Below, in pieces: positions 48,935 through 62,300 of a stretch of 64,000 bases of DNA (positions within the stretch are counted from its first letter, which is position 1; each line of letters opens with the position of its first letter). The position numbers and the translations under genes are program-made. Location of the stretch: the NCBI RefSeq assembly GCF_964204865.1, contig NC_135259.1, forward strand, positions 9,806,974 through 9,870,973. The letters are read 5' to 3'. Under the pieces are notes generated by a model. The model ran no database searches, was not told the origin of the DNA, and worked only from the letters and a program-made list of their open reading frames with translations. This DNA comes from Styela clava. Lineage: Eukaryota; Chordata; Ascidiacea; Stolidobranchia; Styelidae.

Positions 48935-50225
48935 CTAACGGAAAGTTGTACATACTTTATTCTTTGGTGGGCCGTAACTCCTACATGAGCATTTGCCGCA
49001 GTCAGTTTGTGGACCGCAATGTCTTTTCGTAGGCCATTCAGCAAACTCCATATATATACTCGGATGTTTGCATCGGAACATTCCTTGTAAGGCGTTTTGA
49101 AATCCTTCTACAGCGTTTGTTGTTCTTGGGGCCTAAGGCACCATTTCAATCTCTTTGGCATAGTTCCACAATCGAGGGGGAAATCTTGTTTCTCTTGGAC
49201 GTGAACCCACTTGAGGTCCACGAATGTAGGTAGATTCAAAATATTGCAAAAGTTGATTGCATTCGGGCAAATCTTCAAAGGTGTCGCAAAGCAAGGGGAA
49301 GACTTCGGCAACCTCGTTAATGGGAACAAAAGCCAGAGCTGCCAAACTTCTAATTTTCAGATTGAAAGAAGGTAAACATTCAAACTTCTCTTTTAATCCG
49401 ATAGAACCAACTTTTCGAAATAGCTTGTGACAGGTGAAAATAACATTCTTTAAAATCGGCCAGAGGAAAATGTGCATGGAATGCATTGATAGCTGCTATT
49501 TCAAAATCAACAATGATTTTGGTGGGGTTAGCATTTGGGAAAATGATTTTCAACGCTTCCAACATCTGAACGTATGTTTCTTGTCGCTTGTCTCGTAATA
49601 GGAAATATACGCATGGTGGATAGGATGCGCCCACTTTACAGTGAATTGTATACAACTGGAAGAAAATATCGGGCACCACATCAAATATACCGTCGCCAAG
49701 ATATGGGTCACTATCTAGATGTGCAAGTAGTGATCGATCTCCAATGGCCATTATCCGATGACGATCATGCAAAATGATATCTAAATATTCGCTCGGAATA
49801 TCAAAGCTTGCACTTGTAGGATTCGTACGGGAACAATTTTTCTGTCGCCTTACTCTGCGTATATTGGCCTCCAGAGTCGACTTGCCTGGCAAGCGCATTA
49901 CTACATCTGTTGATCTATTATTCAATACTTCACCTAAAATATATCTTGTCGATGTATTTGATGGTGTTGATGCTGCTTCTTTTAATGTTGCACGGATGAT
50001 CCCAACTTCAGTCTTAATGCTGTCGTCAGAATGACTGTGATATCCTAGTTCTTTTATTACATTTTCACCGATTGTAACAACAGTCGATTTACATCGAAAT
50101 TTCCTAAACTGACGGCAGCGCCAATGAGTAGCATCTGAAACCCGATCATTTCGCTTACAATATTCGTGGCCTTTGTAAATCAGTAAGTCGTTTCCTCTTG
50201 TGGTCTTGGAAAATGTAGGCGCCAT
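48935..50225 (-). pseudogene. MULE transposase relic (FLYWCH + MULE domain)
   Basis: From ATG at 50225. A FLYWCH-type zinc finger opens the protein (WRCRQFRKFRCKSTV, then H-x-H in YHSHSDDS). About 100 residues later comes the MULE catalytic domain: DGIFDVVPDIFFQLYTIH (first Asp), an IIVDFEIAAINAFHAHFP block (second Asp) and CYFHLSQAI. The frame is shifted near 49400-49440, and homology resumes as RKVGSIGLKEKF and LAALAFVPINEV. An in-frame TAG follows MVP near 49135. Recognisable sequence then continues (TNAVEGFQNALQGMF) through a Cys/His-rich C-terminus (GKCSCRSYGPP) to a TAG at 48935. So there is one frameshift and one nonsense change in an otherwise well-preserved gene. Confidence 0.88.
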
Positions 50226-50699
50226 GTTTCCAACTTATTTTCGCAAAGGGACTTGTCATCTTCACAGCTGCAACGTCCTAAAGAAACAGTTTGGAATTGT
50301 CTGCGAGGGGAAAAGGGCATTGATGCGAGGAAAAACTTTGCGCGGGATCGAACTAACACATCAATTAAAATCCTTGCTCGCGCTCTTCAAGAGTCGTCGA
50401 CCGTTCAAAGCACAAATCATACTCCCCAATTTTGGCTCGCATTCTACAGCGGAACATTTTGTCCATTGAGTCTTATGATATCGACAATTGCGATGACAAT
50501 GACAGACGGAGTATAATATAAATATATAATATAATTTAAATATATAGAAAATAGTTGTAATAAAGCCTTCGAGTATATAATCGAGAATTCCATGGTGTTT
50601 TCGCAACGTATGCATTTGGACAAAAAATCCTAAGTGTACCTTCCAATCCTATATACTATAGTATATAGCATGGAAGGATAAGGGTGTATATGTAAAGAC

Positions 50700-51220
50700 G
50701 CATATATCCGTAAATGCAAATGCCCATGGTTGTAGATGTTTATGGGTGCAAATGTCTGTGGGTACAATTGTACGCGGGTGTAAATGTATGTAGGTTCAAA
50801 TGTACGCGGGTTCAGATGTACGTGGGTTCAAATGTCCGTGGGTGCAATTGTACATGGGTTCAAATGTCCGCGGGTGCAAATGTTCGTGGGTTCAAATGTA
50901 CATGGGTTCAAATGTCCGCGGGTGCAAATGTACATGGGTTCAAATGTACGCGGGTGCAAACGTCCACGGGTTCAAATGTCCGCGGGTGCAAATGTACATG
51001 GGTTCAAATGTACGCGGGTGCAAACGTACACGGGTTCAAATGTCCGCGGGTTCAATCTATATGCGGGTGCTAAAATCCATAGGTGGAAATGTATGGGTTC
51101 AAATGTCCGTAGGTGCAAATGTCCATAGGTGCAATAGTATACAGGTGCAATTGTCCTGGGTTCAAATTACGGGTTCAGATGTACGGGTTCAAATGTACGT
51201 AGGTTCAAATGTGCTGTCAC
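50700..51220 (+). repeat. MULE right terminal inverted repeat (16-bp minisatellite array)
   Basis: Plus-strand counterpart of 47160-47680, about 30 units. The outer portion is almost identical to the left end apart from single-base changes. The inner units (for example GGGTGTAAATGTATGTA) are not shared. Long frames across it in all three phases are not genes. Confidence 0.9.
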
Positions 51221-51230
51221 CGCAGTGTAC

Positions 51231-51550
51231 ATATGCATCATTTTTTGGACACAAAGTAGACCTATGGATCGTTTTGTTATTATGTTGTTGTTCTTCTTGG
51301 TATTTTTCTTCTTATCGCTGTGGCTAAAGATTGTATTTTTCGCTAGAAGGCTATTACGCTTACTTATTTAGAAACTTTCAAAACGGAATTTTGTGATGAC
51401 TTCGTCAAAATTAATAAAAATTATTTGTAGCGGTTTGTGACCTCTCTCTACTACTGCCGTTCTACGCGAAAGTCAGAAATACCGTACAGTAAAGTAAGGC
51501 ACTGTATAAGGTACGGTAAACTACTACTTCGTTTTGACGTTCGTACCCAT
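51231..51550. repeat. Remainder of a TGGACACG-family element interrupted by the MULE
   Basis: TTTTTTGGACACAAAGTAGA and CCTATGGATCGTTTTGTTAT follow the right target duplication. The left flank (47144-47151) has TGGACACG. Closing the MULE restores one stretch of this family. The far end near 51541-51550 (TCGTACCCATATATTTGAGC) matches the 59470 copy (CGTGTCCATATATTTGAGC). Confidence 0.6.
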
Positions 51551-54500
51551 ATATTTGAGCATAGCTCTCTTGTATTATACAATCTCTATTGTTACAATTC
51601 AGGCGTGTTTCTGTTGATTTATATTAAATCTATAGAGTGCTCATTATGTATCTGTTATCTGTAAGATCTCGGCCGTATGTTCTCAAAGCTACAGAACTTG
51701 AGCTTAAAGTTACGCTGAATGCTCAAAGTCGCATGATCGTCTCTTCAACTTATAATATTTAACTCAAAAATAAAAATCCCTTATTTCGAAATTAGGCAAA
51801 CTTTTTGTTCCAACATCTATACATGTGTGCTAAGCATACTCTAGCTATCCCATTCTCATATTTCCCATCGTTCCGATACTCAGTGATCAGTGTATATATA
51901 GGCGGCTAATGTCATCAGGACGTTACGCTTGCTTTTAATGTTATACAGAGCAAACACATAAAGAAAAGTTACCTAGATACTCTCGTAATACCGTCAACGT
52001 ATTTTGCGATTTTTGTACGGCGTTGGCTCATTGTCACGCCATGCATAGACCCTGACATAATGCTATCTTTGATTTACTTTGAAATCTATCAGTTTTTCTC
52101 GTTTTACGTTCGAGTGTTTCAAAGTAAACACATTACGCGAGCTTAACAAACTTTATATTCAACTCACACCAATGTATTGCAGTTGTTTGCTTTACCATCG
52201 AATGAATTGTTATATATATAGTTACTTAGTATTGCGTATAAGGTTGGGCTTACGTCAATTGTTTGACGCCAATTTATTAAAGTAAATAGTACGTGAATGG
52301 CGGAGTAATGAAAACTTAACTCGGTCAGAGAATATATTCAGATTACGAAAAATCATCTTAATTTATGAACATTCAAATTATATCATACTATTATAATAAA
52401 ATATACTAGAAATGCATATATTTGTGTCAGAATACCCAGATATTTTGCTCCATTTACAACTGACATGGGAAAACTACAACCCGCGGGCCAAATCCGGCTC
52501 ATTGTGTAATTCAATCTGGCCCGCCTAATGCTGCCGCAAGAAAACTAAAACCAAATTTCGATGTTTTAGCGAAAACATAGCTCGACGAATTTGTTGAGAG
52601 TGATATTAAATTTAATTTTGGCGCGAGGCCTATTGTTTTCCACTTTTGCTCCTCTAACACTGTAAATATATTATGAAATGTAACTTTTTACATCACACTT
52701 ACATTAAATTTCGGTCCCTTGCCTAAAAGCCTTGCCCATTCCTGATATTGCGTCTCACCGTTTACAGAACTCCTCCTGGCGTGGGTGAATGAGTTGAACC
52801 GCTTACGTTTTTGTCGATTAATTTGCAGACGCGACAGAGGGCGACAAAGAAGCACAAATTATGCAAAATGCTCTCATCACTTCAATGACAAAATATGTGT
52901 GATTTGGATTTCTTTGTAACAAATTTGTTTAAAAAGGAATTACTATCACAACGTCCATACTCTCTTGTATGCAACTCCTAAATAGCATTTATTCATATCA
53001 ATCAAATATACTTTGAGCCATTCGAAAAGCAAAATTGAAATTTGAAGTTACAAGATTTGGGAAGCTTAAATTTATTGTTTGATGCTAAAATACGCTTCTA
53101 AGTAGTTTCATTATTTTTAACCCAAAAATAATTTTTTCACCAAGTATTCCAAAGTATCACCTTTTTATTAAAGTTTGCATTACCGGAATGGTTAAATCAA
53201 TGCACTCCGGCAATTCTCAATTATACTACTACTAATTATACTAATTACTCTTAAAAATCCCATTATCACCAGAAACGTCGCCGGTTAACCATGATTGTTG
53301 GACTGATATTAGTGTCAAACAAAGGTCGATATAGTCTGAAAAGGTTGTATGGAAAAAACTGGTTACTATAAAAATCATGCAAAATAATGCAAGTTTCATA
53401 TGTTATGAACGATTTCGATTTAATTAAACTCAGTTTCAGACTAATTTTTAAAACTCAAATGACATTCTGAAATGTTTTGCTTTCGATTATTCAGGCTTTC
53501 TTCTTCATTTTAATAAAATTTAAATTATGATAATTGCAATTAAAATATCTAAAAAAATCACAATTTGTGTAAATACTGACTATTTTGAGTGATTGAAATA
53601 ATTAACAAACCTTAAGCCTGATTCCATCGAAGGTTTTCTATCGAACCACGATATTGACGGATTCATATATATATATATAATTAGCTTAGTTATAGTAGAT
53701 ATCTACTCTATTTATATTGTCGGGACCTTCCATCTGATAATTAAAAACGTCGGTTTAACTACAGCGCCAACGAGACTACCATAAAGATCAAAACTTATTT
53801 TATTAAACGAAATAAATCAAAACATTTCAATTTATTATATATTAGTGCAGTTGCTAATTGCAATTGTCAAGTCCTCATTTTTGAATCTAATAAAAGGCTC
53901 ACAGTAAAATCATTTTATTTCATTTTGAAATTACCAATAATATAAGGATTAGATAAATAAATCACAATGTTTCAACCAGGTGCGTGTTAGAGCAGAAAAT
54001 ACTTTAGTGCCAAAATCTCAATTTCTTCTGAAAGCGACCTACCTTTTTTACCAAAATACGAACTTCTCGAGTTCTCGTTTGACGTGGGTTTTTAATGCCT
54101 ATTGTGGAATTCTTGGAGTAAAACCGCACATCACTTACCGTACGAGAAATGACAAAAATCTACCGCAAAGCTCCTTTGCTGAGTACCGAAACTCACAGGT
54201 ATGATATTTACGGGTCATGGATGATGAAATATAATCCGAGATAAACATGTTTCCAGATTCTGAAAAATACTTTCACTTGGCCACAAAACGTAATTACCGT
54301 GGAGGTAACAATGACGTTGCATTTTTCATTAACAAAAGTCAGAAATTCTGACACACTTGATTCACATTTGGGCTACGGCTGCTAAATCCAAATAAAAATT
54401 AGTTCAAATTGTTTATCATATTTTATAATTTTCGTTCTCCCGTCAAGATCAGGGAAAAAACTATTTTAGCATGGTAGATTGGAAAACTCGAGAGGGCTTT

Positions 54501-56338
54501 TTGGTTGTTAGTGTTCGGAGTTTTTTTTTTATCTATACAGACTAGCGTGTACAATTGAGTAAGTTATGCCCAACTGCTCCTTTATCTAGTTGCTATTCTG
54601 GATATTGATTCAAAGGAAATATCGACCATAATTGTTGGTACATGTCATTTTTATACTATTTACCAGCTAGTCAAACTCGTTTTTTAGGTCTTTGCTATTT
54701 TGATGTCATAAACGACATGTTTTACAAAATCAACAAGATTGGCATTTCTACTTGTTATATGATATGATTTAACACCTTTGATTTCTTCACTTCCCATTGA
54801 CTCTTGACCTATCACCCCTTTTTGCTGTTGAACCTCAACCCACAACTTCCGCCCCTAAAACCAATAAATAGGAAACCTGATCGTTGATAAAAAAAATCTA
54901 CTCAGACTCGTTTAGTTATCATGTATAACGTCCCCGACTTCACTTGAAATTACTTTAGGTCATGGGCAAGACAAAAGCTATTCACGCCTTGAAATAACAG
55001 TTACATCAGTCTAATACCGACGCTAATAGAGAAGTCTCGAACATTTGCAATTATTTAGAATTTCCAGAAATTCCAGTGGTTTCAATTTCACTGTGGCGTA
55101 ATGACACACCGTCAACCTTCTTCAGCCACAGCTGAGAGAATAACACCCTGCTCGAATGCTATGTTTTACATTAAGATAACCGACAAATAACACCACTGTA
55201 TTGAAGAAGAATAAAACAAATTCTACTTCATATTGCAGTTCTGTGATGAGTTACACAAAAATATTATTTCAATGCAATGACGTTTGTTTTTATTATCATA
55301 TTTTAAAAAAAGAGCAGGAACATTGGTTCAAAACTTGGCAAACAGAACCCACTAACTTTGACAAAAATACATTTCGAATAAATGTTATGCCCATCTATTC
55401 ACAGGCTTCAGTTCACATCTTTTTCACAACTGTAACTGCATATTTTAATTTCCAAGTCACAAAGTCCAAACAATAAAATGACAATACAAGCTATTATACT
55501 TTTTATAACTTTCGTATATAACCATTTTATGTTAAACGATCATCAGTCTTTGACAACAACAATTATTATACTTAAGCCACTTATAAACCGTTAAAAATAA
55601 TAAGAAAATGAAAAAATAATAAAACACAAAATCTTGAGTAAAATACAAGCAATAAATAAATATCAGTGGAGGTAATAATAAATTGAAGAAAAATGTTTGA
55701 TTTAAAAAGGGCAGTAATACTGCAAATTGTTTGTGTATATAAAGCTATACGTAGAATGGCACAATTGTAACAAGGAATACACTTTTTTCAAAAGCGCAAA
55801 CTCGATTTTTAAGGAAAGTTTTTGCAATTCAAATAACTAAGCAGTTTGGGCAATATTCTAAAAAATGCAATTGTTGAATGAATGAGCTTCTAATTGATTG
55901 AATGTAAATTGGGGTTGAACTTATGTGAAGTGATTTGAATTGATCAGTATATATAGTAGGTACAGTTCAATGAAATCAAGATCCTTTAATTATGTTTTTT
56001 TCCACATAATTTTACGGGATAAAACTGCGTTCCATCACAAGTAAAATAGCTGTAAGCTATTGCTTTCAACTTTCGTCCGACAGAGCAATTTGCTTTAATG
56101 CTAGATATCACGCTATGAAATACATCTCAAGCATAGTAACGTAACGGAATGCTTATTATTGGACAAAAAAAGATTTTACATGCAGTATCGGCATATTTGA
56201 AAATATATAATACACCTCTATTTGAAAACAAAAATGCGTTTATAGGATTTCAGACATGATCGTATATGCCTAATTTAAGTATGAAAAATGTTTTAAAATT
56301 TGTGTTTGTTGAGTGTTACTTCTGTAATTACATCTTCG
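51551..56338. other. Gene-poor intergenic stretch
   Basis: AT-rich, with only short open frames that lack splice context or known motifs. About 52463-52746 looks like an old hAT-derived repeat: CCCGCGGGCC near the left, CTGGCCCGCC inside, and CCATTCCTG at the right, without a convincing target duplication. Nothing else can be supported. It is downstream of the LRR gene and presumably holds its 3' untranslated region. Confidence 0.5.
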
Positions 56339-59300
56339 TCACAATTCAGTTGGTGCTTCTTTATCTATCGGTGACGTCACTGGTGACGTAACCATTAGAT
56401 CGCGCCTTTCTTCTGAAACTATTCGTCCTCTGTGCGCTCGTTCCCTTCTGAAATCGTTCATTCCAAAACACCACGTTTTACATTGAGAACAACACCCTGG
56501 TTCTGAAACCACTTTTATTTCGTCTGCATTGTCGTTCAACATCGCATCTCCGTTCTCGTTTCTCAGTCGTTGCGCTCTTGATCGTCTTTGTATTAACCAT
56601 AAAAGTAGCAATAGGAGGATTATGAGAAGAATTACAGCCACTGCAGTGCCGATGTAAATTTGTGCACGGTGTGGCTCGTTTTTCGGCGTCGGATCACAGT
56701 TCAGTTCAGATACTACATCCAAAACGGGCATTGCGTAATGCTCTTCTGGGCCTTCGCATAAGTACGAGTAAGCGTCTAGAACCTCGTCATAATGCTTTTT
56801 TATCCAGTTGACCAATGGAAGTAGATTACAATCGCATTCAAAGTTATTTCCAGTCAAATCAATTTCTTTTAACGTCGTCATTCCGTAAAACACAGCGGGG
56901 TTAATGTATGATATTTTATTATAACTGAGACCGAAGTGTTGCAATTTCGGAGCGACATCTACCAAGCTATTGTCGATTGATTCAATTTCGTTCTCTTCCA
57001 TTTCCAGTATCTCCAACGCCGACATTTTTACGTTCGGAAATTCTGATATGTAGTTGTCGGTTAAATCAATTTTTTTGAGGGACGGCGTAGAGGCGAAAAC
57101 AGTATAGTTTATAACATCAATGCTACAATGTGTCAGATGTAAAATTTGAAGATTTTTTGCGTTAAACAATGAATCTGCCGCTATATGTTCAAAAACATTA
57201 TAAGACATTTCAATTTCCTCGAGCTTCGGACCTCCAAGATCAGGAAATTCTGTTAGATTGTTATTTGACATGTCCAAGTACTGAAGAGAAGGAAATATGT
57301 GCGAATGGACCAACATTAGTTTGTTGCTTCCAAGATACAATTCCTTCAGTTTATCCAACCCTTTGAAAGTCTCGTCAAATAAAACTTCTATATTGTTTTC
57401 TTCGAGATGTAAGATCTGAAAAGTAAATATGTCCTTGATTTTATGTAGACATTGAGTAAAATATTGGGAGTATATGAGCAAAATGAAAATCTTTCAAAAT
57501 TTTCACGTTCTATATAATAAAATCGAACATGAAATGTGTTTACTTTAGTGATACAAAGACTATATTGTACTGAGTGTACAAACACACTTGAGTGGAACTT
57601 TGCAGAGACATCTTGTCTTTAAATTTATTGTTAGTGAGCCAACTAATTGATAATTTTTAATAAAATTCTCTACTAGTATTTGCAGAGCGATTGATTCACA
57701 GTTGTAAAACTATCCAATTTTTCAGGTTAAGGTTGACTTTGTGTTCAGCAAACATTAAATTTGGTCAAAACGTAACTCCACCTTCCAAATTTTGTACAGC
57801 AGCTCACTTAAGTTACCAAATATAATAATAAAAGTTATTACATTGATTGCAATATTATATCTCCAGGGTCAACTTCAAAGTAGCGAATGTATAATTCTTC
57901 GTGATCAAATTTGTATTTTTGACAAGGCTCATTCCCTTGGGGCCAACTCAACTCCAAACAAGCAATTAACGCCAATCGTACATAAGCCTATATATAAATT
58001 AACTAAACTAATCTTACCTCCAGATTTGGAGAATCAGTAAAAGTACCAGGGGAGACATCAATGAGCAAATTGTCATTCATAAAAAGCTTTCTTAAATTGC
58101 CGAGACCTTGAAACATATCGGGTATCAAAGCTTCCATGAAATTATGTTGAAGATCGAGAATTTGAAGTTGTACGTGTGATGCAAATGCGCCAGGTTTCAT
58201 TTTTATCAATAAATTCGAAGATAAATTTATTTCGTAGATAACAGATTTCGATTCTGCTGACTCTATATGTCGTTTTGCTCTAGGTGACATGGGACCGATA
58301 TACAAAGCGTTCTCTTGCAAAATTTCAATTTTATTTTCTGATAAATCTAATTTACGTAATGCCGTCATATTGCTGAATGCGTAATCCCCAAGCCATTCTA
58401 TTTTCCCGTTCCGTATGTTTGCCTCCAGCACGTTGCTTAAGTCTTTTAAAATAATCCTTGTGAGATTCGAGATTTTTGTTTCACTCAGATTGAGCGTCAA
58501 CAAAGAAGCGGGAAGACGTGGAGCGCCATCGAGTGGATTTCCAGATAAACAAATCTCAGATACATTCTGAAATTTCATGAATGCATCTCTTGCTATTGTT
58601 CGGATTTTAGAATGACATAAATCCAACTTTTGAATCTAAAATTGAAAAAAAAAATTTAGTTTATACACTGTCAGAATCATTCTTTGGCCGCCATAAATCC
58701 TAAAGTTACAATAAACAAACTGGCAACAGATGGTATAATAACGCCACATATATTTTTGGACACGTAAGTGCATTAACGATCGTATCAATATTATGTTGTT
58801 GTTATTGTTATTCGTCATCATTACCATTAAAAAATCGCTTTTCTCTTCGAATACTGGACCAGTTGCATTAAAATTTTCAGTGAATAAAGATTGGATTTTT
58901 CTCCAGAAGGCCATTGCTTTTATTGTTTACAAACTTTCTGTGAATCCTAAGAGATTTAATATTTCATCAAAAATTTCGCTGTATTACTTTTTAATCATGG
59001 GAACACGATTTTTAATCCGCCAAGCGTGACGGCCAACTCTGAAAAATCTTGCTCACAAACTCGGAAGATTTTTGAGGTTACCGGTACGCGTAATGTTGTG
59101 AACTACTGCTTCGCTTGTTGTCCATTATATTTGTAGACTGCGGTATTTACTGTTATGGTACCGTAGTAACTCGAATCAGTTGGTATTTCAATTCACGTTG
59201 AAACGGAATCGTCACAGAACCTGGAAAATCCGTCTACCTGTAACAGTGCCGCTTTGCCGATATATATGGAAGCCCAAACAGTCTCTTGAAAGCGGGGCTT

Positions 59301-62300
59301 GCAGTCACAGTTATAATTAATGTATTTTAATATTGTTTTTTTTGGAAATAGGTGAACTGTGCCGTACTGGGTACGGGTACTAGTAAGACACGTTACCATA
59401 GCCATGTAGCCGTTTCACTGTTCAGCTTTGTGTAGGATGGTTTTCGGTGAATAAGGATAAATTATCCTACGTGTCCATATATTTGAGCATAGTTCTCTTG
59501 TTTAACTTACTGTAACGTTACATGGTGATTAAGTACGCTTGAACTTACCGACGATGTCTCATTGAAAAGATCGTTATCAATCAACGGAATATTTGTATAT
59601 CCAAGTCTAAGTTCTGTTAAAGATGGTGGTAAACGTGTTCCTCCTGGTTTTATCGACATTCTAGGATTATTTGTCAGATCCAGGAGAGTCAGCTTCGGGT
59701 TGTACCATATCCCTACAGAAGGTTGTGATGTAACTGAGGTTATTGGAGCCGATGTTGTAAGTTCTGTTGTTTCCGGTTTAGTTGATGTAACAAGTCCGCT
59801 GTCCAACCAGATGTCTGCTTCACAAGAAAGTATTGCTTCAATATACAGCTCTTTATTTTTACATATTCTAACCTACATTACACCGGGCACCGCCCGAGAA
59901 ATCGTCTGACGAGGCTGAGGCTGCGATGACATCCGTTTTAACCCCCTTAAACGGGGGGGGGGGGGCAATTTCAAGCATTGAGATATGAACAAAATATAAC
60001 AATGATGTTCGTTACGAAATAGGAGCTAAACGGCTGGACCGTGGTATCAGTTACGAATAGTAATAACTTAAAAATTTTATTATCCGAGTGTTCTATTGAT
60101 ATCAACTTGCCTCGACTGTTCTGATTTTGTGGTATATATAGTGGCTCAGCATGTTGGTAAAAAATATAAATTTTGTAAACCATTCAGTACTCCAATATGT
60201 ACAATAAAATGAAGTAAACGGTTTGCAAGGCAACCGTACATCGAAAATATTGATGTGCGATTCTTATAGTAGGAAAGCAAGGATTTCAACACAATTGTGT
60301 AAAGAATAATTTGGAAATGTAGTTCCTATTTGATTTTTCATTGTAGAATAGAAAATAAATGTCTCATTAAAATGACTTACCGCCATGACCACTTTTATAT
60401 CTGGCCATTATAGGAGGCTTAGTCAGCCAGCAATTGTTCATGACCAACGTTGTTAAATTTTGAAGGGCTTTGAAACTATTGCGAGACATTTTCTTGCAAT
60501 AACATCGAGACAGATCAATATGTTTTAAAGATACAAGATTGTCAAAAACTCCTTCCTCGAATTTCAGTGATGATGATGCTCTATTGTCGTTCAACAAAAG
60601 TGTCGTCAACTCTACAAAACATGAATAGAATTAGTATTAACATGAAATTAAAAAGAAAAAATTGAGTGTTTTTAAATTTACAATGCATGAAATAATCGCC
60701 TATACTCTAATTAGTATTGAACAATCACCCACGCCTTTAGATGAATATGTCTTTAAATGTGAGTCGTCGTTTAGCACTATCCAGGCGAAATTTGTAGGAT
60801 TATCGTACTTCACCAGCATATGTTTACAGACAGGCGCATTATGGCTTTCGATATATGGAAACGTAAACTATTCTTTTTCTGGACCATTAGGCAATGTCGA
60901 TTTCCAATATTTACCTGAAAACGTATTTTTTTTCTCAAAATATTTAAAACAGGATGTCACGCTGATTTTAAAGATATTTTTTACGAAAACAAATCAATAT
61001 TAATTGAGTTCAATTAGAGATTAGGAAAAATGAAGGACATTGTATGGTTTACATTGATAAGGTTTACACATAAATTAAAAGAAAATCAATTTGACGTGTC
61101 GACAAGATAATTGTGGCGAATTATGATGCATGTTTTTACACTTATTCGTATTTATAGGTTAGAATTTATCATCATTGAATTGATTTATTGAATCGCTGAT
61201 GAAAATAATGATGCGGTATTCAGCTTTTTTCTTGTCAAATTCCTCTAACGCCGCTGTCTTGATTTTATAATATATATAGTATATATACGTAATACAAGGT
61301 TGGCAACGGTTGTACCACAAAAACCACAATACAATTTAAAGCTCACGTAAGTTATGGCTATGGCAATAGGAGAGGCGTTATTGAAATTCTTGTGTTTCGA
61401 AATTGTATACCATTGGCGCATAAAACGAAAACAACCGAAAACGAAGCAATTGATTGGCAGTTGATGAGAACTTCAAAATATGTAAACAGTGCTGTTCCAT
61501 TGCCTCATCCAAAACGTTGTTATGACACCACTTGTTAGTACTATGACGTAACTACTTTATTGTTTTTTACCTTTAATTTTTTAGTCACCCATCCTTAACA
61601 ACGCCATTGATCCATGTCAATGGTTTTTCGCTGTAACTTCTGTTCTGAATTGTGTTCATTTCACTTATAAGTGAATGCTACTTTGTGCGTCAGTTTATCA
61701 GATCAGTTATTCCAAGATTCATTATACAAAATGTTTGAAAATAGAATTTGCTGAGAAGACGGCCAAATGTGTTAAGTGAATGTGTTAAGCATTGTTTATA
61801 AAAACAAACGCTGTATTTCTGACATGATCTAATTCCATTGAAACGTCGAGCCCTTTCTACACCTATCAGATCACAAACGTTTAATTGTGTGATTGCTAAA
61901 TCGAAATATGAAAACAATTATAACTGCTAATGTTGATATAAAATGTACTGAAATATTGCATCGATGCACCAAAATCTCCCAAATTGATTGAAATTGAAAA
62001 ATTACAGTTAAAATATATTACTTGTCAGTCCGGTAAATGTGTCTCTTCTGAAATTCTTGATTCCAGTGTAATGCAGGTCTAGTTTCAATAAATTTTTTGA
62101 AAGTGAATCTATATTACAAACAAAAATATGTATCTGACCACAAATATCACAGAAAACATTGCAATTTTACACCAACGCTTTAAAACGTCGCTTTACCGAG
62201 TGTGGACTAAAACAAAACGGCGCACAATGCTTGGCATATGCTCTACAGCAGGCCTTCCCAACCTTTTTCATCTCGCGGGCCACTTTTTCATGACGAAATT

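Larger units (their letters stand above)
47160..51220 (-). mobile_element. Mutator-like element (MULE) with minisatellite terminal inverted repeats
   Basis: A 4,061-bp element bounded by an exact 10-bp direct repeat, CGCAGTGTAC, at 47150-47159 and 51221-51230. A 9-11 bp duplication is the Mutator hallmark. Both ends are about 500-bp inverted arrays of a 16-bp unit. Between them lies a FLYWCH-MULE transposase relic on the minus strand. The outermost about 20 bp of the two ends are not alike (GGTTCCATTATC versus GTGACAGCAC read inward), after which the arrays match. Confidence 0.88.

Noticed and set aside
52463-52746. Complete hAT element
   Set aside because: GGGCC-rich subterminal pieces and a CCATTCCTG end are present, but the left terminus is degraded and no 8-bp duplication could be found, so it is only mentioned as a relic.
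60662-61003. 113-residue plus-strand frame
   Set aside because: Begins in an intron of the LRR gene with no splice or start context. The minus strand has the more coding-like composition.
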